From Cadophora sp. MPI-SDFR-AT-0126 (lineage: Eukaryota; Ascomycota; Leotiomycetes; Helotiales; Ploettnerulaceae), in the NCBI GenBank assembly GCA_020747065.1, contig JAGMVK010000008.1:1984001-2048000 (forward strand): a stretch of 64,000 nucleotides of DNA. The letters run 5' to 3'. Under the pieces are notes generated by a model. The model was not told where the DNA came from. It did not search any database and saw only the letters and a list, made by a program, of their open reading frames with translations. Of the stretch, positions 22,685 to 33,143 are shown piece by piece. The position numbers and the translations under genes are program-made. Numbering within the stretch: position 1 is the first letter of the stretch; every line of letters begins with the position of its first letter.

Positions 22685-25600
22685 GGCTGACTTGTGCTAG
22701 CTTCAAGATGCCGGTAGTCGTAGATTTAAGGTTGCAGAAGCCTGGTCGAGCCAGTCGTATTACTAGATAGATAACCCCTTCTGGGAAGAAGATCTGCAGG
22801 AAACGTACAGGTGGGGTTGCTTCGAGCAGAAAGAGAGGGCGTTGTATCGGTCGTACTGCGGAATACGCTGCAAGTATGTTTTGCGTCGATCGACCGCACG
22901 GAATGAATACGACTGGATCGATGGTGGTGGGGGGCCCAATGACCACAAGAGCCGAATGGGTTGCAAGAAGCTGTGTGTATATGTGCTGAAGGTCGGACTC
23001 GTGATCCAAGTGATCCTTGATAGCTCTACGTCGAAAGAGGTGGTGGAGGGGGGCTCGAGATAGATAGCTTTGGGATGGCCGGATACGATGGAGCTCTGGG
23101 CTTTGGTCGCAGACAAAGAACAGGAATATGTAGTGGATTCGGCGGTAGGCAGAAGTGCGAAAGGCCAATCTCGTCGAGATGGGAAAGTCCGGAGAGTACG
23201 TGTGCGTGATGATATGTTGTGGTGTGGTGTGAAGGCAACGAGCCAGAAATATTTGGATGGAGGTCTGGAGGTCTCACCAAACTGGCCAATACGGCATAAG
23301 CAACCTTGCCGCGCCTCGCGTTAGTCTGAGACTGGCCAGACTGGACTGTGCTCTTGTCACCAATCATGGAGAGCTTCAGCCACACCCACCAGCTATCGTA
23401 AGCTTAATCCACACCAACCACACACATCTCCAATGTCCAGTACCAGTCCCGCCCACTTCAGTTCTCTACCCTCCTCGTCCGGCAATCGGCTCGCACCGTG
23501 CACTGAAGGGAAGGGAAGGAAGGGTACATCAGTACCGTACCGTACGGTAGCGGTCCGCAGTATCGCGATAAGACAAGCGCATGCATCCTGGAAAGCTGGG
23601 ATGAGAGAGGAGGGGAAGGGGAGATCGAGGCTGGTGAGACATATTGGCAGGCTGACTTGACTGGCTGATGACTGTTCTTTAGCGAAAGCCTCCGAGAAGA
23701 TCATGGAGGGGAGGGGAGAAAACGAGAGAGGACTACATGGGAGCTGCTATTGGTAGAGAAGAGATGGAAAGTGAGGTCTTTCGGACGACGACTGATATGA
23801 AGGGGTTGCGAGTATTGTATGATATGCCACTAGTCTAAGCGGCGATTCTTCTTCTAGCCTGCTTTTGACTCTGATCAGCTTGGTCTTCCACCCCCCTTAT
23901 CTGCTGAAGTCTTCATATTTTGAGACCATAGACTCCCAAAGCGGACCCCATGGTCTGATAGCCATTTGAGTAATGAGAAACCCATCTTTGGAAAGTAATC
24001 AGGAGGCTCTATGATGCTGGACCAAAGAAGTAGGTATGCATGCATCATCGACATAAAAGCAATGCCCCCATCCATCTCCCCTTCGTCCCTTCTTGATGAT
24101 ATCCCGTTCTGTCTCCTTAACTTTGAGTGGCTACAACACCATCACTTACAGAAGAGCCCCAAAACCACCACACTAAGTGCTTCGCACGTCTCTAATATCC
24201 AGTACCGACCACTTCCTTCCTGCAGCATCTACTATCGTTCCCTTGTCAGCTTGACAAGCAAGCTGCGGATATACAGCATCGAGATCACCAGCTTCCCCAT
24301 TCGACTCTGATTAATATATCCCAATATACTTCGCAGGACTCACACCGTCCATCACTTCTTTCAATCACCTTTCCACACCCAGTACGTTCCATACCCCAAT
24401 CGCCCGAGTAAGTGGCAGTCTGGAGGAGCCCAGACCAATAATACTGGGAATATCCGGCTTGGTGTCCTCGACTACTCGATTGCTGGACGTCCCGCCCGAA
24501 CCTTACTCGTAAATCAACAGCCCATGCCAATTTATATCGAAGCTTACACCTGTGCCAGATATTGAACTTGGAACCACGATCCGGACCGCGACTTGGCTAG
24601 TGCTGAGAGCTTCTCACAATCGCACGCCAAAGTCCCAGAGAATCATCTCTCCATTTACAGAACAAGACCGAGGCAGCACTGATCAGTAAGAACCCAGCCC
24701 TCGTAGCCGTAGTTTCCGCAGCCTAAACACCTAGCCCACTCAGACTCCAGACAGAGGCTAGGACGCGGAGGCGAGATCTTGATCTAAGAATCTCAAGGAT
24801 TGCGGAACCGATACTGACGGGAAAAAAACAGAATCGATCAGGACCCTCGGAATATTGATTACGAGAGAATCACTATACTTCTCAAGCCTCGCCCTCCTTC
24901 TCCAGTTTTGTGGGTGTAAGAATTAATCAAACCCCGCGGTTCGCATCTCAAAATAGCCTCTCGCCGCAACCCGCAACCCTTCCAGCCTTGCTGGCTGCGA
25001 CATATAATACGAAAGCGAGGAGAGATCTGACCCGACGCAAACGAGAATATTGGCAGCTGCAAGCATTGTACGGTCAGTGGTGCATGCAACATTTCGGAGA
25101 AGTAACCACCGCCGTCCTTGTTGACATTTATATCCGAACTTTGTCTGGGGTGTTGTTGTCTGTCGTCTTTTGAAGGTTGGATTGGTTTTGGATTGAAATC
25201 GGAGGTCCTCGCTCATCCTCCGGCCCGCCGCCTGGCTCTGGCTCTGGCTCTGGCTCGGGCTCAGCCTAAGCGTAGCGAGTCATCATCGCCGCCCTCGCCC
25301 TCACTTCAAGCAAGTGCCTTCCTTGCCTTGCCTTGCCTTGCCTTGCCTTGCCTCGCCTTGCCTTGTCCTGAGTCTGTCTGTCTGTCTGTCTGTCTGTCTT
25401 GCCCTTCTTGTACTTACTGCATCTTCCCACCACCCACCCAACCCACCTCACCTCCTCGACCTGCATCTCCCCGAATCTTCAGAAATCCCACGCTTCACCC
25501 ACGAGCGATCGACCGACCGCCTACTCCCACGTCCCTTCGAGCGCCCTGCGACAAAGACGGCGACCACGACTGCAATTGCGACTGCGGCCTCCGGAACTTT

Positions 25601-26545
25601 ATTTCTCGAGGACAGCTGAATACCCTCACCTCCTCCACATCGCCCCCCTCCTCTCGACATCCCATCGCTGTCGCACAGAACAGAACAGAACAGCACTGTA
25701 CTGCATCGCATCTTATCCACATCTCCACACTTTGCTGTCCCGCAATTCATCGTCAACTGGTCACCAAGCTCGGTATCTCCAGACCGAGCTAAACCGCGAC
25801 CCTCACCGTCTATCCCGTCCGCCTCACATTGTTGGGATTATTCCTTAACACAGCGGCTGTTTGGACATAATCCCCGTTCATCACATCTGTTGTCCGCCCT
25901 TCCAAGCGCACCAAGATAGGTAACTACATTCCCCTCCACATCTACCATTATCATCTTGCTGGGGTCCCGTCCGAGCTGTCAATTCTGGTCTTGTCTCGAG
26001 CGCTAATTGATGTTCTGTTAGACAATAACCCCTCCTCCACCAAGAAAACCCGGGAGGAATCGCACTCTCGCCAAGACAAGCAATCCCTCGTAGCAGCATA
26101 AGAAGTTACGAACAGACTCCGAAACCTCTGGAGTTCCTTGTTACATACCGCCGTACAGGATATATTCAGGTTCACCGTTTCGATACTCGCGACAATCTCG
26201 GCCGATGTAAGTGCGCTTCCCTTTCGAGTACAATGCGCATGTCCATCAAGTCTCTGGCAGCAAGGAGGCCGCAGGCATGTCTGTTTAGTAAACCCCGAGC
26301 ATCCGTCTCATCAAGTTGACGGCCTCCTCCTGTCGCTACCCTCTTCGCGGCTATAGGCTGCTAGAATTTTTCTTTGATTGCTTTTTCCATCCGATAGCGC
26401 ATCTGAGCTCAGAGTGCTGGCTAATGTTTGTCACGCAATGCAGATAGCAGCGATTGCTTCTTCTCACTGATCCTACAAACACTTACCCGTCATATACTGC
26501 TGTCGGCATAGTTCTCGATAAGCATCTGCAGATCAAGATCTAAAA
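22685..26545. other. Large divergent spacer with bHLH gene leader
   Basis: 3.9 kb between the divergent SFT2 and bHLH starts. The proximal 1.5 kb before 26546 is CT-rich, full of microsatellites and probably the long 5' leader of the bHLH gene. Likely leader introns are 25920-26021 (donor GTAACT, branch GCTAAT, acceptor TTAG) and 26217-26443 (donor GTAAGT, branch GCTAAT, acceptor GCAG). The rest shows nothing coding. Confidence 0.5.
25233..25399. repeat. GGCTCT, CCTTG and TCTG repeat block
   Basis: Three adjacent microsatellites: GGCTCT at 25233-25262, about nine CCTTG units at 25321-25365 (one variant CCTCG), and TCTG at 25373-25399. They lie about 1.2 kb before the bHLH start codon, probably in its transcribed leader. 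The open frame through them is low-complexity and not a gene. Confidence 0.9.
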
Positions 26546-28306
26546 ATGGCTGGCACGGGCGCGTCCAGCCCATTCATCAAGGACGAGCCAGAAGACCAGT
26601 TCTTCTCGTCCCACAATCAGAGATTCATGAGTGGCAACGGCTACAACATACCTCAGCCTCAGCAGCACTTCAATCAGTTTGGAAACTCGCACGGAGGTAG
26701 CATCAATCCCAATGACTTGACGATGGGAGGAAATGGCGTAGCTATCCCAAATGGCGGATACGGATCTTCCTACCAGAACAGCTACAACAATCAGGCTTCA
26801 AATCCCAACGCCAGCTTCTCGAAAGGAATCTCGACCTTCGGGGACGATGAATTACTCGATAGTCTTGGGTCGAACGATATGCACTCAAACCAGTCTGGAA
26901 TGCAGGGCAATGGTCAAGATTTCGGCATGGACTTTGACTTTCCAACAAATCAGATTTACTCCGGTCACAATGGCACCCCTGGATTGTCAGTTGACCCAAA
27001 TCACATCAATGGGTATTCGAACACCCCAGATGGAGATCCGATCCAAAGTCCTTTCGTCAGCAACTTCAATCATGAGCAATTCCGACATATGGCGCCACAG
27101 CATAACTTTGGAAACTCTTTACATTCAGGTTCGTATACTGGGTCACCTATTGCTGGGTCAAACATACACAATGGCTTGGCAGATGGGGGCTTTCCCAAGC
27201 AGCAACGACCAAGACTGAATGCGTCATTAGGAAGGAAGAGCTCGACTAGAAGTCCTCTCACTCCAAAGACTACTTCTAACATGGCGGCGCTTCAAATAGG
27301 ATCAGCTGAGAACTCGAATTTCACCCAACCCATTCGGACCCATTCCTCTCATAGGCATCAAAAGACGCTTTCTGGTCAATGGGATCAGACACCAAGCAGT
27401 CTCACCTCGTTTCCTGGTTCAGACTTTTCGCCAATTCAAGGTGTTCACCCAAATCCCCAGATTTCGGATATTCTCAAGGGAGCCTCGATGCCTACAAAGC
27501 TGAACAACGGTCATTCAGTCGGCAGTGCACCCGCACTCCAGTCCCAGGAGATGAAGAGGAGGAGACGACGAGAATCTCACAACCTTGTCGAACGTCGACG
27601 AAGAGACAATATCAACGAGCGTATCCAAGAACTCAGTCACCTTGTTCCAATGCATCGTCTTGAGGACGAAAAGGTACGGAAAGCACTTCAAAACAACTCC
27701 CCACTTTCGCCTACACTTGCTGGTCTCTCAGCCCCGCCTACCGGGATGAGTCCTCCCCAAGCTACTTCAGGTCTTGCTGGACCAGGTGCCCGACGAGCGA
27801 CGGCTGGCAATATCACAACCGGTATTCCTATCGAAGAGAAAGATAAGGGGCCAAACAAGGGAGACATTCTCAACGGTGCTGTGAGCTGGACTCGCGATCT
27901 AATGTGGATGCTTCATACCAAGCTTCAGCAACAAGAGGAGCTTGCTGAATTGATACAGTCGCTTGGTGGAACTTTCCCTTTCCAGCCAACTGAAGACGAG
28001 AAGCGTATGCACACTGAGTTGATGGATGCCATGGTGAAAAATGACGGATCTAAATTTGAGTATTCTCGAGCTCCGGGTACTGGATTGCGTGTACCCAAAC
28101 ACACCGACGTTAGGGGCGATGCGCTCGGAAGCTTAGGTCAGGGTGGTCAGCTAGACAACTCTCTCAGCCCTGACAACCACAGTACTGGTGAAGCTGGGAT
28201 GGGTGGAGCCGGTCAATACTGGAGTAACAATAACAGTGGAGGAAGTGGAGCAGGTTCCATCAGCTTCAAGGAGGAAGATGAATACGGGATGGACCTCACC
28301 CAATGA
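26546..28306 (+). CDS. bHLH transcription factor with long loop insert
   Basis: Intronless, 586 aa. The N-terminal ~330 residues are Asn/Gly/Ser/Gln-rich and probably an activation region. The basic helix (about 335-355) reads RRRRRESHNLVERRRRDNIN, with the H-E-R pattern of factors that bind CACGTG-type E-boxes. Helix 1 (ERIQELSHLVP) is separated from helix 2 (GDILNGAVSWTRDLMWMLHTKLQQQEELAELI) by about 65 residues containing 'SPLSPTLAGLS', 'RRATAGNITTGIPIEEKDKGPNKG'. The insert is coding, not an intron: it is in frame and continues fungal-type conserved sequence. The relationship is nearest to fungal RTG3/AnBH1-like bHLH proteins, but the exact orthologue is uncertain. Long leader with repeats suggests post-transcriptional control. 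Confidence 0.88.
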   Translation: MAGTGASSPFIKDEPEDQFFSSHNQRFMSGNGYNIPQPQQHFNQFGNSHGGSINPNDLTMGGNGVAIPNGGYGSSYQNSYNNQASNPNASFSKGISTFGDDELLDSLGSNDMHSNQSGMQGNGQDFGMDFDFPTNQIYSGHNGTPGLSVDPNHINGYSNTPDGDPIQSPFVSNFNHEQFRHMAPQHNFGNSLHSGSYTGSPIAGSNIHNGLADGGFPKQQRPRLNASLGRKSSTRSPLTPKTTSNMAALQIGSAENSNFTQPIRTHSSHRHQKTLSGQWDQTPSSLTSFPGSDFSPIQGVHPNPQISDILKGASMPTKLNNGHSVGSAPALQSQEMKRRRRRESHNLVERRRRDNINERIQELSHLVPMHRLEDEKVRKALQNNSPLSPTLAGLSAPPTGMSPPQATSGLAGPGARRATAGNITTGIPIEEKDKGPNKGDILNGAVSWTRDLMWMLHTKLQQQEELAELIQSLGGTFPFQPTEDEKRMHTELMDAMVKNDGSKFEYSRAPGTGLRVPKHTDVRGDALGSLGQGGQLDNSLSPDNHSTGEAGMGGAGQYWSNNNSGGSGAGSISFKEEDEYGMDLTQ

Positions 28307-30159
28307 TTGCACTAGGTTCAACTGGATTGGGCACTTTGAGGCAAGCGGTGGTTCCTTGCACATTGGTTTTCTGGAACACGAGATTGTTTTCTATTTTCTA
28401 TTTCTGCGCTATTCATTCATATTATCGGCTTTTAACTTTATCTAGGCGTTTTCGCATTTGGAGGCAGTTTCGGAGCTTCGAGTACGGGCGTGGGATGGTT
28501 GGCGTTTCTTGCAGAACACGAGTTTATCATGGGATACGACTATCGTCAGGGTTTATGTTTTGGATGGGTCCTTCATTCATTCGATATTTTCTTGATTAGG
28601 GCTTATGGTATTTATTTTTTCTATTTCATGTTGCATCCATATCTGTCCTGTTGATTGAATTGGCATTAGTGCCCCTATGATACCTTTGCATTCGCGTGTT
28701 ACTTGCTGTACTGCGGTGTTATTATTTTTCGCGCATCGGGGTTCGGTTCGGTTCGGTTCGGTTCACGGTTCGCCCCGGATAGCTAGCTCTAGGTACCCAG
28801 TTTGCTTTGCACACCTGTGTCTTGTCTGCTCCTGCAGACAGATATATGCTGATTATCAATATACACCTCAATCCCGCTCCACTGCTTTTTCATCGAATAT
28901 GAATATCTCACGTGTTCTACAGTGAGATCGTTTGAGGTAAACAAACGCCTCGTTCGATACAATGATACTCCAATTCCTTCGCTTTTGGAGCCATGCACAC
29001 ATACCTCTTTGTAACCAGACTAGTCAAACGAGCTACCTCCTGAAACGACAAACCCCAGTCTCAAGAATCCCATCCTTCCCAAACCCAAAATCGCATCTAC
29101 GCATTCCTCACTTCCTTGATTGCTCAGCCTCCCAGATTCTAGATTGCTTGAGCCACACATGCTCCTGCTAGGTACGCCATGACTCATCACCCACACACCT
29201 TTTCTTTCCCTTTCCCTCTTATCTCGCGCATCCTTCACGATGGCATGTGACCTTGGCAGGTGACTAGAGGATTGATTGCAGGGAGAGGAGAGCACGTGGT
29301 CTCTGTTTCGTGTTGGAAATGCTGGAATGCTGGAGAGGAAGGAAAGGAATGTTTGAGATGACAAGTGTGTTTGAGGTGAGGTGGACGATAAGTAGGGGGT
29401 GTGGTGTTTGATAGGGGCGCGTGATGGAGAGGATGTGGTGGGGGTATAAGGCCTGGACAGAGGAGGTAAGGAGGGGTGAGAGGGGTGAGTGAGAGGTGGG
29501 GTGATATATGACGATTTTTGTCTCGGAGACGGGGGAGATTGGAATGCGATGAATGCGATGGTTGTTGAGATAGCTGATGGTGAGGCAGAGTTAGAAGGCC
29601 GAAGGCTATGCGAGTATCGTTCAGCAGAGTTTAGGGGAGGGGGCTTAGATGGCTGGATTCGCAAGCACTGACGCTGTCTGTGGGAAGGATGTCGTTGTTA
29701 TGGAACAAGCTGTGAAGTAGGATAGGACAGGGCAGAGAAGAGTGTGGTGGAGGTTGGCAGTGTGAGGAATTGAGAAGCTGGTTTCAGATATGTATAGGAA
29801 TATTAACTAAAACCTCGTATAACTGCGGCCTTGAAGAATTTAGAGAGAGGAAATCGGGAACTATCGTCATTTTCTTTCAAGATGAGAGAGTAATATGATG
29901 GTTGTTGTGTACAATTTTTTAGTTGAGTCTCGATTGCAGTCAGAGGAGAATGAACGATGCTACTCATTCAGAGACATCTAGCTACTGACCAGTATATCTC
30001 TGTAGTTACTATCGATAAGGCCGGATATACATCTTTCTGGCCTCTCATATCGGGAATTCTCGACTTCTCACCAAGCGATCATCTCCCCAGTCAAGAAGAT
30101 TTGCGAGCATGGTCAACAGCAATCCAACCACCCAACAAAGCATCCTCCCTTCCCTCCCC
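28307..30159. other. Intergenic, 1.85 kb (convergent 3' ends)
   Basis: Between the bHLH gene (plus) and NPR3 (minus). It has (GGTTC)5 at 28740-28764. A minus-strand frame of 214 codons near 29.0-29.7 kb is Ser/Pro low-complexity without family resemblance and is not called. Confidence 0.55.
28740..28764. repeat. (GGTTC)5 microsatellite
   Basis: Five tandem GGTTC copies about 430 bp after the bHLH stop codon. Confidence 0.9.
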
Positions 30160-32359
30160 TCACCAATGCCTACAAACCAGCAGATGTTCCTGATAGCACA
30201 TCACAATTCCCCACGTCTCCTTCCTCTTCATATTCTCCCTCAACGCAATCATCTCCAGCGCCTCCGTCCCGTTGAAATACTTCACAAACCTCAACCAGCA
30301 CTCCTTGACCCTCTGCTCCTTGAACCTCTTCCCCAATGCCGCGATATACAGACTCTCCTCATGGCTCACCTTGTGCGGATCCTTGATAATATACGGCGCT
30401 ATACTCTTTAGATGCTCGGCGTTGTTCTTAGAAGGATGATCGGTCGCTTCAGGTTTCGGCATCTTTGAGAATTCCGCCGCTTCTTCGGCGGCTGCTTTGG
30501 CAACTTTGGAGGCGAGCCGTTCCAAGCGAGCGTTCTCTGCTACTTGCTCGGTGGTCAACGGTGCAGTGGGATCGACGTCGCTGCCTCTATCTGGGCCGGA
30601 CTCGTCTGTTGAGCCGGTGGATTCGCTGGAGCCGTTGTTTGACTTGATGCCTTTCTTTGCTTTCTCAATAGCTTCTGCACGGAGTTGATACTCTACTTCG
30701 TAGATTATCTCTGGCCAGACCAAGATCCAGGCGAAGGTGCGTAGTTGCGTGACCCAGCCACCGCGGATCAGCCACGCGAGCATATCCAGGTAGGTCGGTC
30801 GGTGGTCTTTACTTGGGGCGTGGATCTTGTAGGGGCGGGGGACGAGGGAGAGGGTTGCGAGGAAACTGGAGAGAGAGGGAGCCAGAGGGAAGGCTTTCTT
30901 CCAGGCGATGCTTGCGATTGGTAACTTGCGGTTGTCGCAGTTAGGGGACACGATGTATACTTCTCGGGGGTGGAGAGGTGGGATGGCGACTGCGCGGCGG
31001 TATTGCATGAGATGGTTGGCGAGGATGAGGAGGCTGCCTATTTCGATGGAATGGGCTTGGGCGACTTGGAGGAAGGAAAGTGTGGGTTTGCAGATTCGTA
31101 TACACTCGATCAGAGGTGCTGACAGTTCTGTATCGTCGTTTTGTATTTCCGAGATGATCTTGCTTTCGTCGTCGAGGAGGAGAAGTGCGAAGTGTTTGTT
31201 GATATAGGATGGGTCTTCGACTCCATCTTCGTCGACATAGGGGTTCGCAGTTGTGAGGAGCAGACCTGGGACGCCTCTCTCTGCAAAACCAGGTATGCTC
31301 ATCAAGAATGATGGAATTGGGATCTGCAGCGATATATCCTCTGGTGGTTTGCTCCCGATGCGAAACGTAGCTATCTTATTCTTCGAAATGGAAGTGAAAA
31401 CATCCCGAATCGTAGCTGCTAAAGTGGATTTGAGTAAAATTTCACTCCATAGCCAGCTCATAGGTCGCCCTGAAAGATCATTAGCAATGGTTTCATAAGT
31501 GCTGAAGACACAACTAACTCTCTTCCCGGGCTTTCTCCTTCATCAGCAATATCATTTCCGACTCTTTCCACACATAATTGGCCGAAGCCTGACCGTGTTT
31601 CAGAGCCTTATTGAGCTTTTTGATGACATGATCATATATAATAGCAATCTTTTCATCCGCCTCATCCTTTGGAACGTTGAGAATGAACACCACGTTGAAC
31701 ATCGTCATCCCACCATGATCTTCTCCATCCTCCGACACAGTCTCGACTGGCGTTGCCGTGCCAGACTTATCCTTGCTCTCACCCTGAGCCGATTTGGATT
31801 TACCAGACGTCGTCGGGTCAGTATCAGTAGGTTTCGGTTTCCTCGACTTCTTTGGTTTCTTCTTGTTCCACGACCCATCCGGACGGATATGCATTGGGCA
31901 CGAGACGAAATATAACGGATCTAACGATAGCTCAAATTTCTTCTTATGATATGTCCTCGAAGGCGTCAAGATACTCTCCAAATCAGTCGTATGGAAATCA
32001 AACAGATGTTCCCAGGGAACTACATGTTCCCCAGAGTGATTGGTGTAGTGGCCATCGAGGTCCTCTTCGACATCGTCCACGTGATCTTTAGATTCCGTCA
32101 CGACGGATTCGCTCAGGTCTAGCTTGTGTGCTTTCTGGGTCAGGAAGTTCCCATCATCGAAATCTGAACTATCGCCCTGGGGTGCGTCGTCTTCGGAGTC
32201 GCTCTCGTCGAGTTCGGTTCCGTAGAGACCTTTGCGTTGAGAGGTTTTGGTGTCGGGGTGTGGTGGGTAGTGGAAGACGAAGCGTGGGCCTTCTCGAGAT
32301 CTGATGACCAGGGCGATTGCGATGAGACCAGACTCCATCGCTGCAGTAGGATAAGCCAT
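30160..32359 (-). CDS. NPR3: Nitrogen permease regulator 3 (GATOR1/SEACIT subunit)
   Basis: Exons 31519-32359 and 30160-31469, 49-nt intron with CTTTCAG acceptor; about 716 aa. Family landmarks: N-terminus 'GLIAIALVIRSREGPRFVFHYPP', 'PWEHLFDF', 'LDPLYFVSCPMHIRPDGSW', 'MFNVVFILN', then 'SWLWSEILLKSTLAA', 'HPREVYIVSPNC', and the C-terminal 'LEMIALRENMKRKETWGIV' ending in HLLVCRHW. Npr3 with Npr2 and Iml1 forms the GTPase-activating complex that lowers TORC1 activity when nitrogen is scarce, at the vacuole surface. An acidic Asp/Glu-rich insert and a Lys-rich linker (KKKPKKSRKPKP) lie between blocks, as usual for fungal members. Confidence 0.94.
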
Positions 32360-33143
32360 TGATTAAATTACATGGGGCTCCCCCGTGTGACTTGGATGTT
32401 GTTAGACTTTAGCAACGGAGAGAGGAGGTTCAGACCTACAGGGGTTGAAGCGATGGGAACTAGTCGGGTTTGGGTCGAAAAGAAACTCCAAGGGAGAGAA
32501 GCGAGGTACCCCTACTCCCGAGTGTTTACAGATTTGGATTTATGCGATCTGTTATATGATCAAGCGATATTGACATAGAAACCAGTGATTCCGTAGAGAA
32601 ATAGACACTTCTACATCCACAAAACATGAACGAAACCAGCATTCGTGATAAGAATCAGCAACCACGAGAGTTCGCAGGAGATTGAAAACCAGAAGACAAA
32701 TGTGCTTTTGAGGAGTTAATTGTGAGTAGAGAGATTACATTATTTTCGTGGCTCTTAATAGGGGCAGAAATTTACGTCTAGAGGTCTATCATCCTAAGCT
32801 TAAACAGCACATATCACCTACGAGTATGCTTTGCCTTCATAACAGCTTACAAAGTGGATCACGTCTAAGTCATTGTCGAGTCCCAGATGCGACTTTTTCT
32901 CGAAATAGCTCAAACATGCTGTTGTGGTATGTGACAGTTGAAAGAACGCCTCTACATTTTCCAATCGCATCCTCTCCATACGCCATGAATCAAATGAATG
33001 ACCAGAATTTCGCTCTCATGCTTCAATCGCTCATGTTGTGCAATAACGCCAACAATGGTATAATCCCAGTATGCAAGATGCCCAACTCTCCTCAACCTCC
33101 CTCTCAAAAGGATCTTTAATCAAGATTAATCCGAACCATCCCA
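32360..33143. other. Intergenic between NPR3 and modin-like gene
   Basis: Promoter and leader of NPR3 plus the 3' flank of the modin-like gene, both minus strand. A 123-codon plus-strand frame here has no recognisable features. Confidence 0.55.

Noticed and set aside
22611..23168. 185-codon minus-strand frame
   Set aside because: It overlaps SFT2 exon 1 in another frame and its leader, with no domain.
25118..25792. 224-codon plus-strand frame
   Set aside because: It is translation of CCTTG, TCTG and GGCTCT microsatellites in the bHLH leader, with low complexity and no conservation.
29020..29664. 214-codon minus-strand Ser/Pro-rich frame
   Set aside because: It looks like low-complexity translation of a CT-rich strand; no signal, domain or intron pattern.
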